64,000 nucleotides of DNA from Pedobacter roseus (lineage in GTDB: Bacteria > Bacteroidota > Bacteroidia > Sphingobacteriales > Sphingobacteriaceae): assembly GCF_014395225.1 (NCBI RefSeq), contig NZ_CP060723.1, positions 3,720,001-3,784,000 on the forward strand, in the 5' to 3' direction. A model generated the notes under the pieces. The model saw nothing but the letters and a program-made list of their open reading frames with translations, was not told where the DNA came from and ran no database searches. Both the position numbers and the translations under genes were made by a program. Numbering within the stretch: the stretch's first letter is position 1; each line of letters starts with the position of its first letter. Of this stretch, positions 47,671-56,483 are shown piece after piece.

Positions 47671-47716
47671 CAAATATGCATATTCTATTTTGGCAATCCA
47701 TCCTGTAGTCACCTGC
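47671..47716 (-). promoter_or_regulatory. Shared pectin-regulon promoter, copy 5 (GH28-CE12 operon)
   Basis: TCCTGTAGTCACCTGC at 47701-47716 on the plus strand, with minus-strand CATATTTG at 47671-47678 (TAnnTTTG with only the first T changed). The spacing is 22 bp, as in the other four copies, and the -7 element is 55 bp from the GH28 start. Confidence 0.73.
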
Positions 47717-47740
47717 ATGATTTAAAACAGTGCTAAAGCA

Positions 47741-47785
47741 CAAAAAAAACCGGAAAGAATGTTTCGTAAAACGCCCTTTCCGGTT
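47741..47785 (-). terminator. Rho-independent terminator after the SusCD-DUF5000-DUF4998 operon
   Basis: On the minus strand AACCGGAAAG (47776-47785) and CTTTCCGGTT (47748-47757) form a 10-bp stem with an 18-nt loop, followed directly by a run of T residues (47741-47749). It lies 55 bp after the stop at 47841 and just upstream of the GH28 promoter. Confidence 0.8.
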
Positions 47786-47840
47786 AATACCGGTCAACAA
47801 AAAATCTCTTTAATGTTAATAGCTACTGTTTTTCATTGGC

Positions 47841-49028
47841 TTAAAGTGATTTCAGCGTAACTGATTTTACAATCCAAAACTGGTTGCCTGTAGTCATAGA
47901 GGCTAAGAAACCAACTGAAACTTTTGTAGGTTGCGCCAGGCTAAACTGAAATTTGTTGTTTGCAAAATTGGTGTAACCCAATGAAGTTGCTACATCCGCA
48001 ACATCAGGTAGTGTATCTCCGGCGGCAGCTACAATGTACACAGGATCGAGGGCTTCGTTTTTGGCCATCACAATTTCAAAACTGTAATTTCCGGCAGGTA
48101 GTGTAAAGCTCTGATAAATTTTACCATTTACAATTTTAGCCGTGCCGTCCCAGCCCATTTCCATGGCTAAACAGCCGCCCGAATCGGAACACCAACCACC
48201 CAGGCCGCCATGGTTTTTAATGTTTGCTGTAACTGTCCAATCGGCAATATTGCGCCACCTCCCTCCGCTGGCTGCAGCCAAAAATGGATTACCACTATTT
48301 TTGAAATAGGTTGCGGTAATATCTGCGCCTACACGTTGTGACTGAAATTCGGTAGAAAAGGTATCGATAGATATGGTATCTGGCAAAAATAAAGTACGGT
48401 ACCTGATTCCTGTACCCGGTTTAATATCCGCTATTGACGTGGTGTTGTCATCGATTTTTGTCCTGATTTTTTTGACCACATTACTCAATGCGGTGTACTC
48501 AATTTCTGTTGCAAAAACCCCGGTTAAACGGTCCATGCCCAGCCAGGTAATTTTGGTTGCGCCCGATGCATCTGTAAAAGCCGATTCGATCGGCCTGTTA
48601 AAGAGTGAAGCCTGGTACCTTGCCCCGTACGATCGGCCTGTTTTATAAACCGGAATCGATTTATTACCCGCCGCATCGTAAGTATAAATCACAAAATTCT
48701 GTACTCCTTCGGTCACTTTCTCAACAAAATACTTCAGGGTATCGGTAGCATATTTTTTCTTTACCGGGATCACCACCGAATCTGCTTTATTATTCCAGAA
48801 TATTTTGCAAATGGTAACTTTCGGATCTGCCAGGAAAAGCCCTTGTATAAATACCCTGTTATTACCCGATTTGATATTAATGGAATCTAATTTACCTGTA
48901 TAAGAAATTTCGCCGCCCTGCGTAAACTTTTTATACTCGTCTGATTTTGTACAGGCACTAAAAATAACTGCTGCCAGGGCCAGAACAGTTAATGTTAACC
49001 TGTTTTTATATATGCTTTGCTTATTCAT
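47841..49028 (-). CDS. DUF4998-type SusCD-associated lipoprotein
   Basis: Predicted surface lipoprotein of 395 residues; signal peptide with lipobox IFSAC (Cys about 26). The N-terminal two thirds (about 30-200) consist of Ig/fibronectin-like repeats (SGNNRVFIQGLFLADPKVT, TEGVQNFVIYTYDAAGNKSIP) that I recognise as the DUF4998 type found after SusD in Bacteroidota loci. The C-terminal part (about 245-395) contains GGLGGWCSDSGGCLAMEMGW, LPAGNYSFEIVMAKNE and a final FWIVKSVTLKSL, a galactose-binding-like sandwich perhaps of DUF5013 type. It is last in the operon. It likely acts as a surface glycan-binding protein (SusE/F-like role, inferred). Domain names are from memory. Confidence 0.72.
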   Translation of the reverse strand: MNKQSIYKNRLTLTVLALAAVIFSACTKSDEYKKFTQGGEISYTGKLDSINIKSGNNRVFIQGLFLADPKVTICKIFWNNKADSVVIPVKKKYATDTLKYFVEKVTEGVQNFVIYTYDAAGNKSIPVYKTGRSYGARYQASLFNRPIESAFTDASGATKITWLGMDRLTGVFATEIEYTALSNVVKKIRTKIDDNTTSIADIKPGTGIRYRTLFLPDTISIDTFSTEFQSQRVGADITATYFKNSGNPFLAAASGGRWRNIADWTVTANIKNHGGLGGWCSDSGGCLAMEMGWDGTAKIVNGKIYQSFTLPAGNYSFEIVMAKNEALDPVYIVAAAGDTLPDVADVATSLGYTNFANNKFQFSLAQPTKVSVGFLASMTTGNQFWIVKSVTLKSL

Positions 49029-49054
49029 TTCTAAATTTCTTTTAAGTAAATGCC

Positions 49055-50254
49055 TTATCTCGGGTCGCCGTAAACCTGTACTTCCGATACACTCATGAAA
49101 GTGGTACCCTGCCAGTTATTGATCGATTTGATCCTCAGGTATCTGACCTTTTTAAGGCCCACAGCGAAATTGTAGCTTATCCCTGCATTGGCAAAGGCAT
49201 AATCTTCGCTGGTTTGAACGCCATAGGCACTTTTTGATGGTTTTTGCGAATTGTATTTACCCAACAATACCCAGTTGTTGTAACTTCCATCTGCAGGTGG
49301 ACTATCAGTTCCCCATACTTCGAACTCTTTTAAATTACCTCCGTAATAATAGGTTCTGCCGGCATTCAGGTATTCAGGATAGTTCCAGATCACGATACGG
49401 CTCAGCGTAGCGAGCTTTCCGAGGTCGAAGGTTACCCATTGCGGAACCAATACCCCTGGTTTGGTTAAACATACACTTGGCCAATCGATAATATTACCAT
49501 CCCACATTTTCGAGACGCCGGTATTGCTATATTCCTGCGGACTATCGCCAGGCAAAATCACTTCTTTATAGGTAGATTTTGGGATTGTAGTTTCATAAAG
49601 GGGTTTTAATGTAGCAAATAGGGTATCGGTATAATTTAACCACCTATCCCTGATCCTGATGGCAAATTTCTGTGTCAACGTATCCAGACCGCGAACCGAT
49701 TGATCAATATCAATGGCAGCGGTATAAATGTTTTTCGAAGTGGGCACATATTTGCCTTTAGACTGGACAAATACCTCTATTGACAAATCTGCTTTTGAAG
49801 GGTTGGTTGCTTTGAAGTTAAGTCCACCGAAATCGGCAACCGCTTTTAAACTTCTATATACACCCCAGATTGGATTTTCAAGCGGTTTTACCTTGATTAC
49901 ATAAGGCGCCGAAGCCACTTCGCTCCTGCTTACGGCATAAATTTTAACCTCATGTTCATTGGTATCGCCAAAACCTTCAACCAGCAGGCTATTGCCATAA
50001 TACGATGATTTAACCTCCATCTCCTGACCGTTAGACAGGTTGTAAACGGCCTTTACGTAAAGCAGGTCTTTATCGTTAGGCAGGCTAAAAGTAAGTGTTG
50101 CGTTACCGGGACCATTGGTTACCGAAACATTGGATACCTGACCTGGTACGGTGGTACTGTTTTCCAATGGGCCGATGGTATCTTGTTTACAGCCCGAAAA
50201 AAAGGCTACCGTGCTTAAAAGCAGCAATAACAGGTTTTTATTTATTTTTTTCAT
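49055..50254 (-). CDS. DUF5000/DUF4959-type SusCD-associated lipoprotein
   Basis: Predicted surface lipoprotein of 399 residues; lipobox AFFSGC (Cys about 22). Three parts are visible: an Ig-like N-domain (about 38-125, VSNVSVTNGPGNATLTFSLP; DUF4959 type), a central sandwich (about 128-225; DUF5126 type) and a C-terminal discoidin/F5-8C-like domain (about 240-399; WVTFDLGKLATLSRIVIWN, FEVWGTD, VRYLRIKSINNW, MSVSEVQVYG; DUF5000 type). The last domain is a common sugar-binding fold. It lies between SusD and the DUF4998-type protein. It is absent from operon A, where FAS1 proteins occupy the comparable position. Domain names are from memory; no catalytic residues are seen. Confidence 0.82.
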   Translation of the reverse strand: MKKINKNLLLLLLSTVAFFSGCKQDTIGPLENSTTVPGQVSNVSVTNGPGNATLTFSLPNDKDLLYVKAVYNLSNGQEMEVKSSYYGNSLLVEGFGDTNEHEVKIYAVSRSEVASAPYVIKVKPLENPIWGVYRSLKAVADFGGLNFKATNPSKADLSIEVFVQSKGKYVPTSKNIYTAAIDIDQSVRGLDTLTQKFAIRIRDRWLNYTDTLFATLKPLYETTIPKSTYKEVILPGDSPQEYSNTGVSKMWDGNIIDWPSVCLTKPGVLVPQWVTFDLGKLATLSRIVIWNYPEYLNAGRTYYYGGNLKEFEVWGTDSPPADGSYNNWVLLGKYNSQKPSKSAYGVQTSEDYAFANAGISYNFAVGLKKVRYLRIKSINNWQGTTFMSVSEVQVYGDPR

Positions 50255-50278
50255 CTTGATATGCTTTTAAAATTGATA

Positions 50279-52258
50279 TTACCAACCTGGATTTTGTACC
50301 AGTTTAGGGTTAACAGTTAAATCGTAAGTTCTTAAAGGCCATAAATAATCGCGTGGTGAAACAAAATTCTGGTTAAAAATGGTCCTTACACGATAATATT
50401 CCGAGTTAGTGGGCTGGTACACACTCCATCCGGTGATGGCTTGGTTGAGTACCTCTGCGGCACGTTTCCATCTCCTGATGTCCCAAAAACGACTGCCTTC
50501 AAAAGCCATTTCGATCAGTCTTTCCTGCTGGATGATTTCCCTCATGCCGTTTTTGTTGCTGAATTTGCCGGGGTTGTTCGAAAAATTAGTCCAGGCGGCT
50601 TGTACGGTTGCGAGTCCGGCCCTGGCCCTGATCCGGTTAAGGTATTCGTAAACATCTGCTGATGGACTAGCCAATGTTTCGTTCAGTGCTTCGGCATACA
50701 TCAGATAAAGATCTGCCAACCTTACCTGCGGCCATGGATAATCCCTGTAACTTGCACCGTTAGAACCATTAATCATGTTCCAGTCTATCAGTTTTTTAAC
50801 AAAATATCCGGTTTCGTTATACCAGCCAAAGTTATTGGCACCCGCCACCTGGTTCGATTTCGCCTCCACAGAGAAGGTACCTTCATCAGAATTGGTCGGG
50901 CTGTCGTATTTATACCAAACGCCACCATCAAAACCTAAATCAGCATAAAACCTTGGCTCCCTATCGAAGTTGATCCTGGCGGTGGTGTAGCCCTCTTTGA
51001 TGTAAAAGCGTTCACTTTTAACCGCAGTACGAAGTGTATATTTATTGGTAAAATCCAAAGTTTTATCTTCAGTGATAGGCACACCGTTTCTGCTGTAAAA
51101 CATTTCGGCAATTTTTAATGGTGGTGCCAGTTGTTGCCTTGCGCTACCCACTACAACCGTAGTGGCCAAACGTGGCATAGCAGTACGCTGCAGGGTACCT
51201 GTCCTACTGTTGGGATTTGCCCAAATGTGTTCGAGATTTATATTAAAACGTTCGGTTACAGCACCTTTAATGGTCAACTGCCTTAAAGTCGTATCAGAAA
51301 GTTTAAAAGTAGTGCCAGGGAACTGGTAAAGTTTAAAACCGGCAGCTTCAGCGGCGTCAATAGCGGCTTTTGCTGCATCTGCAGCTTTTTTCCACTTGTT
51401 GGCATCGTAGGTGGTGTTAAATAGTTTAACCCCATCTTTATCTGCAAAACCACTATAATCGGCATTGCCATTAAATAAAGGGCTTGCAGCAGTAAGCAAT
51501 AGTTTTGCTTTAATAGCCAGGGCAATGGGTTTGGTAATGCGGCCTAGCTCGGTACTTTTATCGGTAATAATCTGTGGCAGGTTCGGTATTGCCTGATCGA
51601 GCAAACCCTCTACATAGGTTACACATTCGTCAAATGGTGCGCGTTTTACCCTTACCTCATCCTCATTGGCACTGATGCCTAAATTGGTATCGATAATCGG
51701 GATGGGTCCATACATCCTCATCAGGTAAAAATTGTAATACGCCTTTAAAAACTTTACTTCAGCGATCCAGCGTTCGCGTTCTGACATGCTTAAATCAGGG
51801 ATTTTGGATAAATCCTGCACATTCTCCAAAAAGATGTTACAGTTTCTGATCGCTTTGAAAAGGCCAAAGTTATCGCCGGCACCACCACCCTGATAGCGGC
51901 CGTTCCAGGCATCGAGGTATGGATTTTCTGCACCCTGACCTCCCCGGGCTGCCCTCCAGCCATAAGAGATAAATTCGCGTTCATCTAAAGAGGTCCAGAT
52001 TTCGTCCCCGGCCATAAAACCTACATTCAATAAGGGGTCACCATCCTTTGGAAGAAAGGAATAACAGGTAAAAAGATATTTTTCGGCCTCATTCCTTAAA
52101 GTAAAGGCATTATCTATCGTGGCCACATTATCGGGAACGATATCGAGGTATTTTTTACAGGATGTGATGGACAGTACACTTAACAAAAGGCCGAGTGCCA
52201 ATGTTGCCAAAGCGGGCTTTGCCATATTTTTTTGAAATAAATGATAGTTGGTCTTCAT
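50279..52258 (-). CDS. SusD-like glycan-binding lipoprotein
   Basis: RagB/SusD-family lipoprotein of 659 residues, on the long side for the family. The lipobox is VLSITSC (about residue 34); a start at internal Met12 is also possible. KKYLDIVPDNVATIDNAF is a typical SusD N-terminus, AEVKFLKAYYNFYLMRMYGPIPIID the central TPR-like signature, and VRLADLYLMYAEALNE and LIEMAFEGSRFWDIRRWKRA the conserved C-terminal helices. It starts 21 bp after the SusC stop. Length and sequence differ strongly from the SusD proteins of operon A, pointing to a different ligand. Confidence 0.95.
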   Translation of the reverse strand: MKTNYHLFQKNMAKPALATLALGLLLSVLSITSCKKYLDIVPDNVATIDNAFTLRNEAEKYLFTCYSFLPKDGDPLLNVGFMAGDEIWTSLDEREFISYGWRAARGGQGAENPYLDAWNGRYQGGGAGDNFGLFKAIRNCNIFLENVQDLSKIPDLSMSERERWIAEVKFLKAYYNFYLMRMYGPIPIIDTNLGISANEDEVRVKRAPFDECVTYVEGLLDQAIPNLPQIITDKSTELGRITKPIALAIKAKLLLTAASPLFNGNADYSGFADKDGVKLFNTTYDANKWKKAADAAKAAIDAAEAAGFKLYQFPGTTFKLSDTTLRQLTIKGAVTERFNINLEHIWANPNSRTGTLQRTAMPRLATTVVVGSARQQLAPPLKIAEMFYSRNGVPITEDKTLDFTNKYTLRTAVKSERFYIKEGYTTARINFDREPRFYADLGFDGGVWYKYDSPTNSDEGTFSVEAKSNQVAGANNFGWYNETGYFVKKLIDWNMINGSNGASYRDYPWPQVRLADLYLMYAEALNETLASPSADVYEYLNRIRARAGLATVQAAWTNFSNNPGKFSNKNGMREIIQQERLIEMAFEGSRFWDIRRWKRAAEVLNQAITGWSVYQPTNSEYYRVRTIFNQNFVSPRDYLWPLRTYDLTVNPKLVQNPGW

Positions 52259-52279
52259 ATTTTATTTTCAGCTAAATCG

Positions 52280-55200
52280 TTAAAAAGATACACTTGCACC
52301 TATGTTGTACACGGTTTGGACAGGATATCCCAAGCCATTTCCGCCCATTTCTGGGTCCCAAAGTTTAAAGGAGCTTAGTGCACCAAGGTTGGTGGCGTTA
52401 ACATAAACCCTTGTACTGTTGAGGCCCAATCTTTTGAGCAGTTTGTTTTGCAGGTTATAGCCCACTTCGACACTCTTTAGCCTTAAAAAAGCGCCATTAC
52501 GCATCCACCAGGTAGAGGTACGTGTATTATTATCTACAAAGTTGGGACTTAAGCGTGGCCAGAAAGCGTAGGTATCCCTGTTCTGTTCAGACCAGTGGCT
52601 ATCAGCAATTACTTCCAGCAATCCATTTTGGGTTGCATTTGGATTCCCCTCTTCCTTATTGAGTACAAATGGAGAAATATTGCCCGGGTTAATAAAGAAA
52701 GATGACCTTGCAGAGCCCTGAAAGAAAGCTGAGATATCAAATCCTTTAAAACCGAATGTTCCGCCAAATCCATAAACAATTTCAGGGCTTGTAGGTAAAC
52801 CAATCGGAACCTGATCGGCATCTGAAATGATCCCATCGCCATTTACATCGCGGTATTTGATATCTCCACCACCATAATTTACACCGGGTACGCCAGAAAA
52901 TTGTACTGGCGAATTTTTAGCCTCAGCATCATCAATAAACAAACGCTCTGCAATTAAACCAAAGGCCTGGGTTGTAGGTAAACCAACATGATAACGGTAT
53001 GCTTCATTCGCATTAAAAGAAGGTTCATCATAAATCAGAATTTTATTGGTGGCATAAGTAAAGTTTCCACGGAGCGATAAAAACATGCTGTTGCTGAAAG
53101 ACTTGTTATAACTGGCTGCAAAATCGACACCTTTACTCTCTGCTTTATTGGTATTTGCCCTTATGGCGGCCTGTAAACCCATGGTGCTTGGAATGAAAGT
53201 CCTGTCGGTTAAAATATTGGAACGTTCGTTTTTATAAACATCAAACGTCAGGCTCAGGTCGTTGAAAAGTGTCATATCCATACCCAGGTTAATTTGTTTA
53301 GATCTTTCCCAGGTAATTAATGGATTTGAATAACGTGATATCGAAATACCATTTCGGTAATACAGACCATCTTCGCCAAAATTTGCCCCATAGGTACCAT
53401 TGTTCATATTTACTTCAGAGAGGTAAAAGAAACGGTCGTCTGCATTTCCGATCTGATCGTTACCCACCAAACCATAAGTTGCCCTCAGTTTCAGGCTGGT
53501 AATTACTTTGGTTAAGGGTTTAAAAAACTTCTCGTTAGAAACATTGTAACCTAAACCGAAGGAAGGGAAGAAACCGAAGCGGTTATTTGCCGCAAAACGT
53601 TCAGAACCGTTGTAACCAAAGTTAAACTCGGCCAGGTAACGGTTATCGTAGCCGTAGGTTGCCCTACCCGAAACCCCTTGATTACGCGAAGGCAAAGAAA
53701 GCTGTAAACTGCCTGGGTTTGCCGCCAGGTAATTGCGCATGGTGGTAATTAACATGGCGCTAACCGCATGTTTTTGTGCTAACGTACGGCTATAATTACC
53801 AGAAAATTCGGCATAAAAAGTAGAGTTCAGGTCTTTTTTACCTTCAGAGTAACCTAAGTACTCTGTTCCTACCGGACCGATTGATAAAGCTCCGCCACCA
53901 TTGATCAGCGTTAAACCGATTGATTTATCAGGCTGTTCTGTTGCCGAGTAATAAAATGGATTGTAGGCCCGCGAAATATCGAAATATGAATACCTGCGTG
54001 CGTAACTCATCAGCCTGGCCGTTAAACCCGGGGTAATAAATTTCAGGTCTTGTTTAATCTCGATTTGCGTTTGTAAAGTAGAGGCATTTTTATCCTGATA
54101 ACCTTTTACCATCTCTGCATAAGGATTCATATATAATGCGCCTGTTGGCGATACAGCATTACCAAATAAAGGGTGATTGCTGTAAGGCGATAAACTGGCC
54201 GGGTAAACGGCCGGAAACATCACCGGGTTAGACCATATTGCGCGGTTAAAAGTGGCACCGCCACCGCCTACCGGCCCGGTATAATCATCAAACTGTCCGT
54301 AAACCCTAAGAATGGCCTCGGTGGTATTGGTAAGGTTGATATTAATGTTTGAGCGTACCGAATAATTTTTCAGTTTGATATTGCTGTTAAAATTATTGAG
54401 ATCGGCCACTTTAAGCACCCCATTATCGATATTATAGGTACCAGCAATATAATAACTAGCCTTGGTGCCCCCTCCGGAAATATTGAGGTTGTACCTTTGG
54501 TTAACCGTATAATCTTTTATTAGCTGTTCGATCCAGTTGTTATTTGGATAAAGCAGTTCGTTTTCGCCCGCTGCCGTAGCATCTATCTTGGTTTGCAGGT
54601 AAGGTAAAATGGCAAGCCTGTTTCTGGTCAGCGCGGCTTCGTTTGCGAGTTTCATATAGGTGACGTTATCTGCAAACTTGAAATTTTTGGTATTGGAAGA
54701 TAAAGACGATTCGGCCCTGAAGCTAAATTTGGTTAAACCGGCCTGACCAGATTTTGTGAGGATGAGCACGACTCCGTTGGCTCCCCTGGCTCCATAAACA
54801 GCAGAAGCGGTAGCATCTTTAAGTACGTTGAACGAAGAAATATCATCAGGCTGTAGTCGGGCCATATCATTTTGTGTCGATTCTACCCCGTCAATCAAAA
54901 TCAAAGGATCCTGTTTACCCGCGCCGAAAGTTCCTAGTCCCCTGATAAAGAACTGGGCATTATCGGCACCGGGTTCGCCACTTCTTTGGTAGGCGATCAT
55001 CCCGGCAACACGCCCGGCCATCATAGTGGTAAGGTTACTCGTTGGCCCTTTAAGTTCTTTCGGATTAATGGCCGTAATCGAACTGATTACACTGGTTTTC
55101 TTTTGCGTTCCGAAACCTACTACGGCTACTTCATCGAGCGAGTTGGCATCCGACAAAAGCGTTACATTAATGGTATAACTTCCATCTGCTCCGCGATCGT

Positions 55201-55513
55201 AATCGGCAACAGTTTTATTTTGAGGTTTATAACCCACCAGCGAGAAGAGCAATTTTCCAGATTTTGGAAGTTTAATGCTGTATCTTCCCATTTCGTCGGT
55301 CGAAACTCCCCGGTTGGTTCCGGAAACTTTAATGTTTACACCGGGCAGTCCACCTACGGTATCTTTTACCATACCCTTAACGGTTACCTCCGTTTGGGCT
55401 TTGGCATTTAAGGAGCAGATCAGCATCAATAATCCCAAAACCGTTCGGAATACCAGTTTTGGCGAAAATAAATAGCGGATTACATGAGCTGACTTTTTGT
55501 AGCTTTTTCTCAT
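52280..55513 (-). CDS. SusC-like TonB-dependent outer-membrane transporter, operon head
   Basis: SusC/RagA-family receptor of 1077 residues. A long N-terminal region with a signal sequence (about 1-39, LGLLMLICSLNAKAQ) precedes a carboxypeptidase-regulatory-like domain (about 42-125, VKGMVKDTVGGLPGVNIKVSG). The plug domain (about 130-265) has LILIDGVES and LKDATASAVYGARGANGVVLI; the barrel ends TVYNIGASVSF. It heads the SusC-SusD-DUF5000-DUF4998 operon. The tandem TCCTG promoter is absent upstream; instead an AGGGG(G)TAA direct repeat lies about 300 bp upstream at 55809. That suggests a separate inducer from operon A. Confidence 0.95.
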   Translation of the reverse strand: MRKSYKKSAHVIRYLFSPKLVFRTVLGLLMLICSLNAKAQTEVTVKGMVKDTVGGLPGVNIKVSGTNRGVSTDEMGRYSIKLPKSGKLLFSLVGYKPQNKTVADYDRGADGSYTINVTLLSDANSLDEVAVVGFGTQKKTSVISSITAINPKELKGPTSNLTTMMAGRVAGMIAYQRSGEPGADNAQFFIRGLGTFGAGKQDPLILIDGVESTQNDMARLQPDDISSFNVLKDATASAVYGARGANGVVLILTKSGQAGLTKFSFRAESSLSSNTKNFKFADNVTYMKLANEAALTRNRLAILPYLQTKIDATAAGENELLYPNNNWIEQLIKDYTVNQRYNLNISGGGTKASYYIAGTYNIDNGVLKVADLNNFNSNIKLKNYSVRSNININLTNTTEAILRVYGQFDDYTGPVGGGGATFNRAIWSNPVMFPAVYPASLSPYSNHPLFGNAVSPTGALYMNPYAEMVKGYQDKNASTLQTQIEIKQDLKFITPGLTARLMSYARRYSYFDISRAYNPFYYSATEQPDKSIGLTLINGGGALSIGPVGTEYLGYSEGKKDLNSTFYAEFSGNYSRTLAQKHAVSAMLITTMRNYLAANPGSLQLSLPSRNQGVSGRATYGYDNRYLAEFNFGYNGSERFAANNRFGFFPSFGLGYNVSNEKFFKPLTKVITSLKLRATYGLVGNDQIGNADDRFFYLSEVNMNNGTYGANFGEDGLYYRNGISISRYSNPLITWERSKQINLGMDMTLFNDLSLTFDVYKNERSNILTDRTFIPSTMGLQAAIRANTNKAESKGVDFAASYNKSFSNSMFLSLRGNFTYATNKILIYDEPSFNANEAYRYHVGLPTTQAFGLIAERLFIDDAEAKNSPVQFSGVPGVNYGGGDIKYRDVNGDGIISDADQVPIGLPTSPEIVYGFGGTFGFKGFDISAFFQGSARSSFFINPGNISPFVLNKEEGNPNATQNGLLEVIADSHWSEQNRDTYAFWPRLSPNFVDNNTRTSTWWMRNGAFLRLKSVEVGYNLQNKLLKRLGLNSTRVYVNATNLGALSSFKLWDPEMGGNGLGYPVQTVYNIGASVSF

Positions 55514-55808
55514 TTTTTAATTCAGGCTAGAAATTAGTTATTTGGTTAGTTTGGTCAATAACATGCCATCACCACGGATATAGTTAGTATCTCATGATGG
55601 CATATTCATTTCATACACATACCATAGTGCTTTGCTTATTTTGGTCAACAGGCAAAATTTAACGCTGGTATTGCGGCGGCATCCCGTTACCTGGATGCTA
55701 AAATCTTAATGTTTTTTAGGGGAGTTTGCGTAGTTTTCTTTTTGTCATAGTGGTTAGTTTTTATATCTGGTTATGTAACAAATAACTATAAAAAACCTGC
55801 ACTGTGTG

Positions 55809-55838
55809 AGGGGTAATATGGTAAATATTAGGGGGTAA
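55809..55838 (-). promoter_or_regulatory. Direct repeat upstream of SusC operon, candidate operator
   Basis: AGGGGTAA at 55809-55816 and AGGGGGTAA at 55830-55838 on the plus strand lie in the same orientation, their ends 22 bp apart, about two helical turns. Repeats of this kind are used by AraC-type hybrid two-component regulators of Bacteroidota loci (family knowledge). No convincing -7 element follows; the leader would be about 290 nt. Confidence 0.4.
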
Positions 55839-55978
55839 ATCATGATAAAACATGCCTAAAAGCACTTTTTAGATAAATTTTTCCATTTTTAAACGTTATT
55901 ATAACGATTATTATTTTCCCAATCGGGATTTGATTTTAAATGAAATTGAAGGATACTGTATTTGAGTTAATCATAAAG

Positions 55979-56470
55979 AACCCTTCGACTACGCTCAGGG
56001 TGACAAGCTGCGGGGGATTTTCCGTGTTCTCTGAGCCTCCGTAGCAAATGCGTGGGCTCCATTCCTACAAAGGTCGTCATTCCCGCGCAGGCGGGAATCC
56101 TAATGCTAAAAACATGGTTCATTAAGATTCCCAACCCGATAGCTATTGGGTTGGGAATAACAATTTATCGAAGTGTATTATACGCCCGAATGCCATTGGA
56201 CTATACTCTGGATGACAAGCCGCAGGGGATTTTCCGTGTGCTCTGAGTCTCCGTGGCAAATCTATAACGCTATCTTAAAACGGTCGTCATTCCCGCGCAG
56301 GCGTGAATCCTAATGCTAAAAACATTTTTCATTAAAATTCTCAATCGACGAGATAGCTATCGGGTTGGGGATGACGATCTATCGAAGTGTATTATACGCC
56401 CGAATGCCCTTCGACTACGCTCAGGGTGACAATTTTGGAAGATTTTCACTTATGAGCCTCCGTGGCAAAT
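55979..56470. repeat. Second tandem array, unit about 210 bp, two full copies and a partial
   Basis: Units end in GCCTCCGT(A/G)GCAAAT-type sequence at 56049, 56261 and 56470 (spacing 212 and 209 bp). GGTCGTCATTCCCGCGCAG repeats at 56072 and 56282. The units contain CCTTCGACTACGCTCAGGGTGACAA-like blocks and the GATAGCTAT(C/T)GGG palindrome half. The array fills the gap between GH127 and the upstream region of the 55513 SusC. The rest of 55514-55978 holds only the candidate operator at 55809 and AT-rich DNA. No gene is seen. Confidence 0.88.
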
Positions 56471-56483
56471 AATACTGATAATC

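Noticed and set aside
54986-55411. 141-codon plus-strand frame
   Set aside because: Antisense to the SusC plug and regulatory domain; no recognisable domain.
55781-55800. Possible sixth TCCTG-type site (AACCTGCACTGTG)
   Set aside because: Only one CCTGC half-site is present, the second half-site is missing and no -7 element lies at the fixed spacing.
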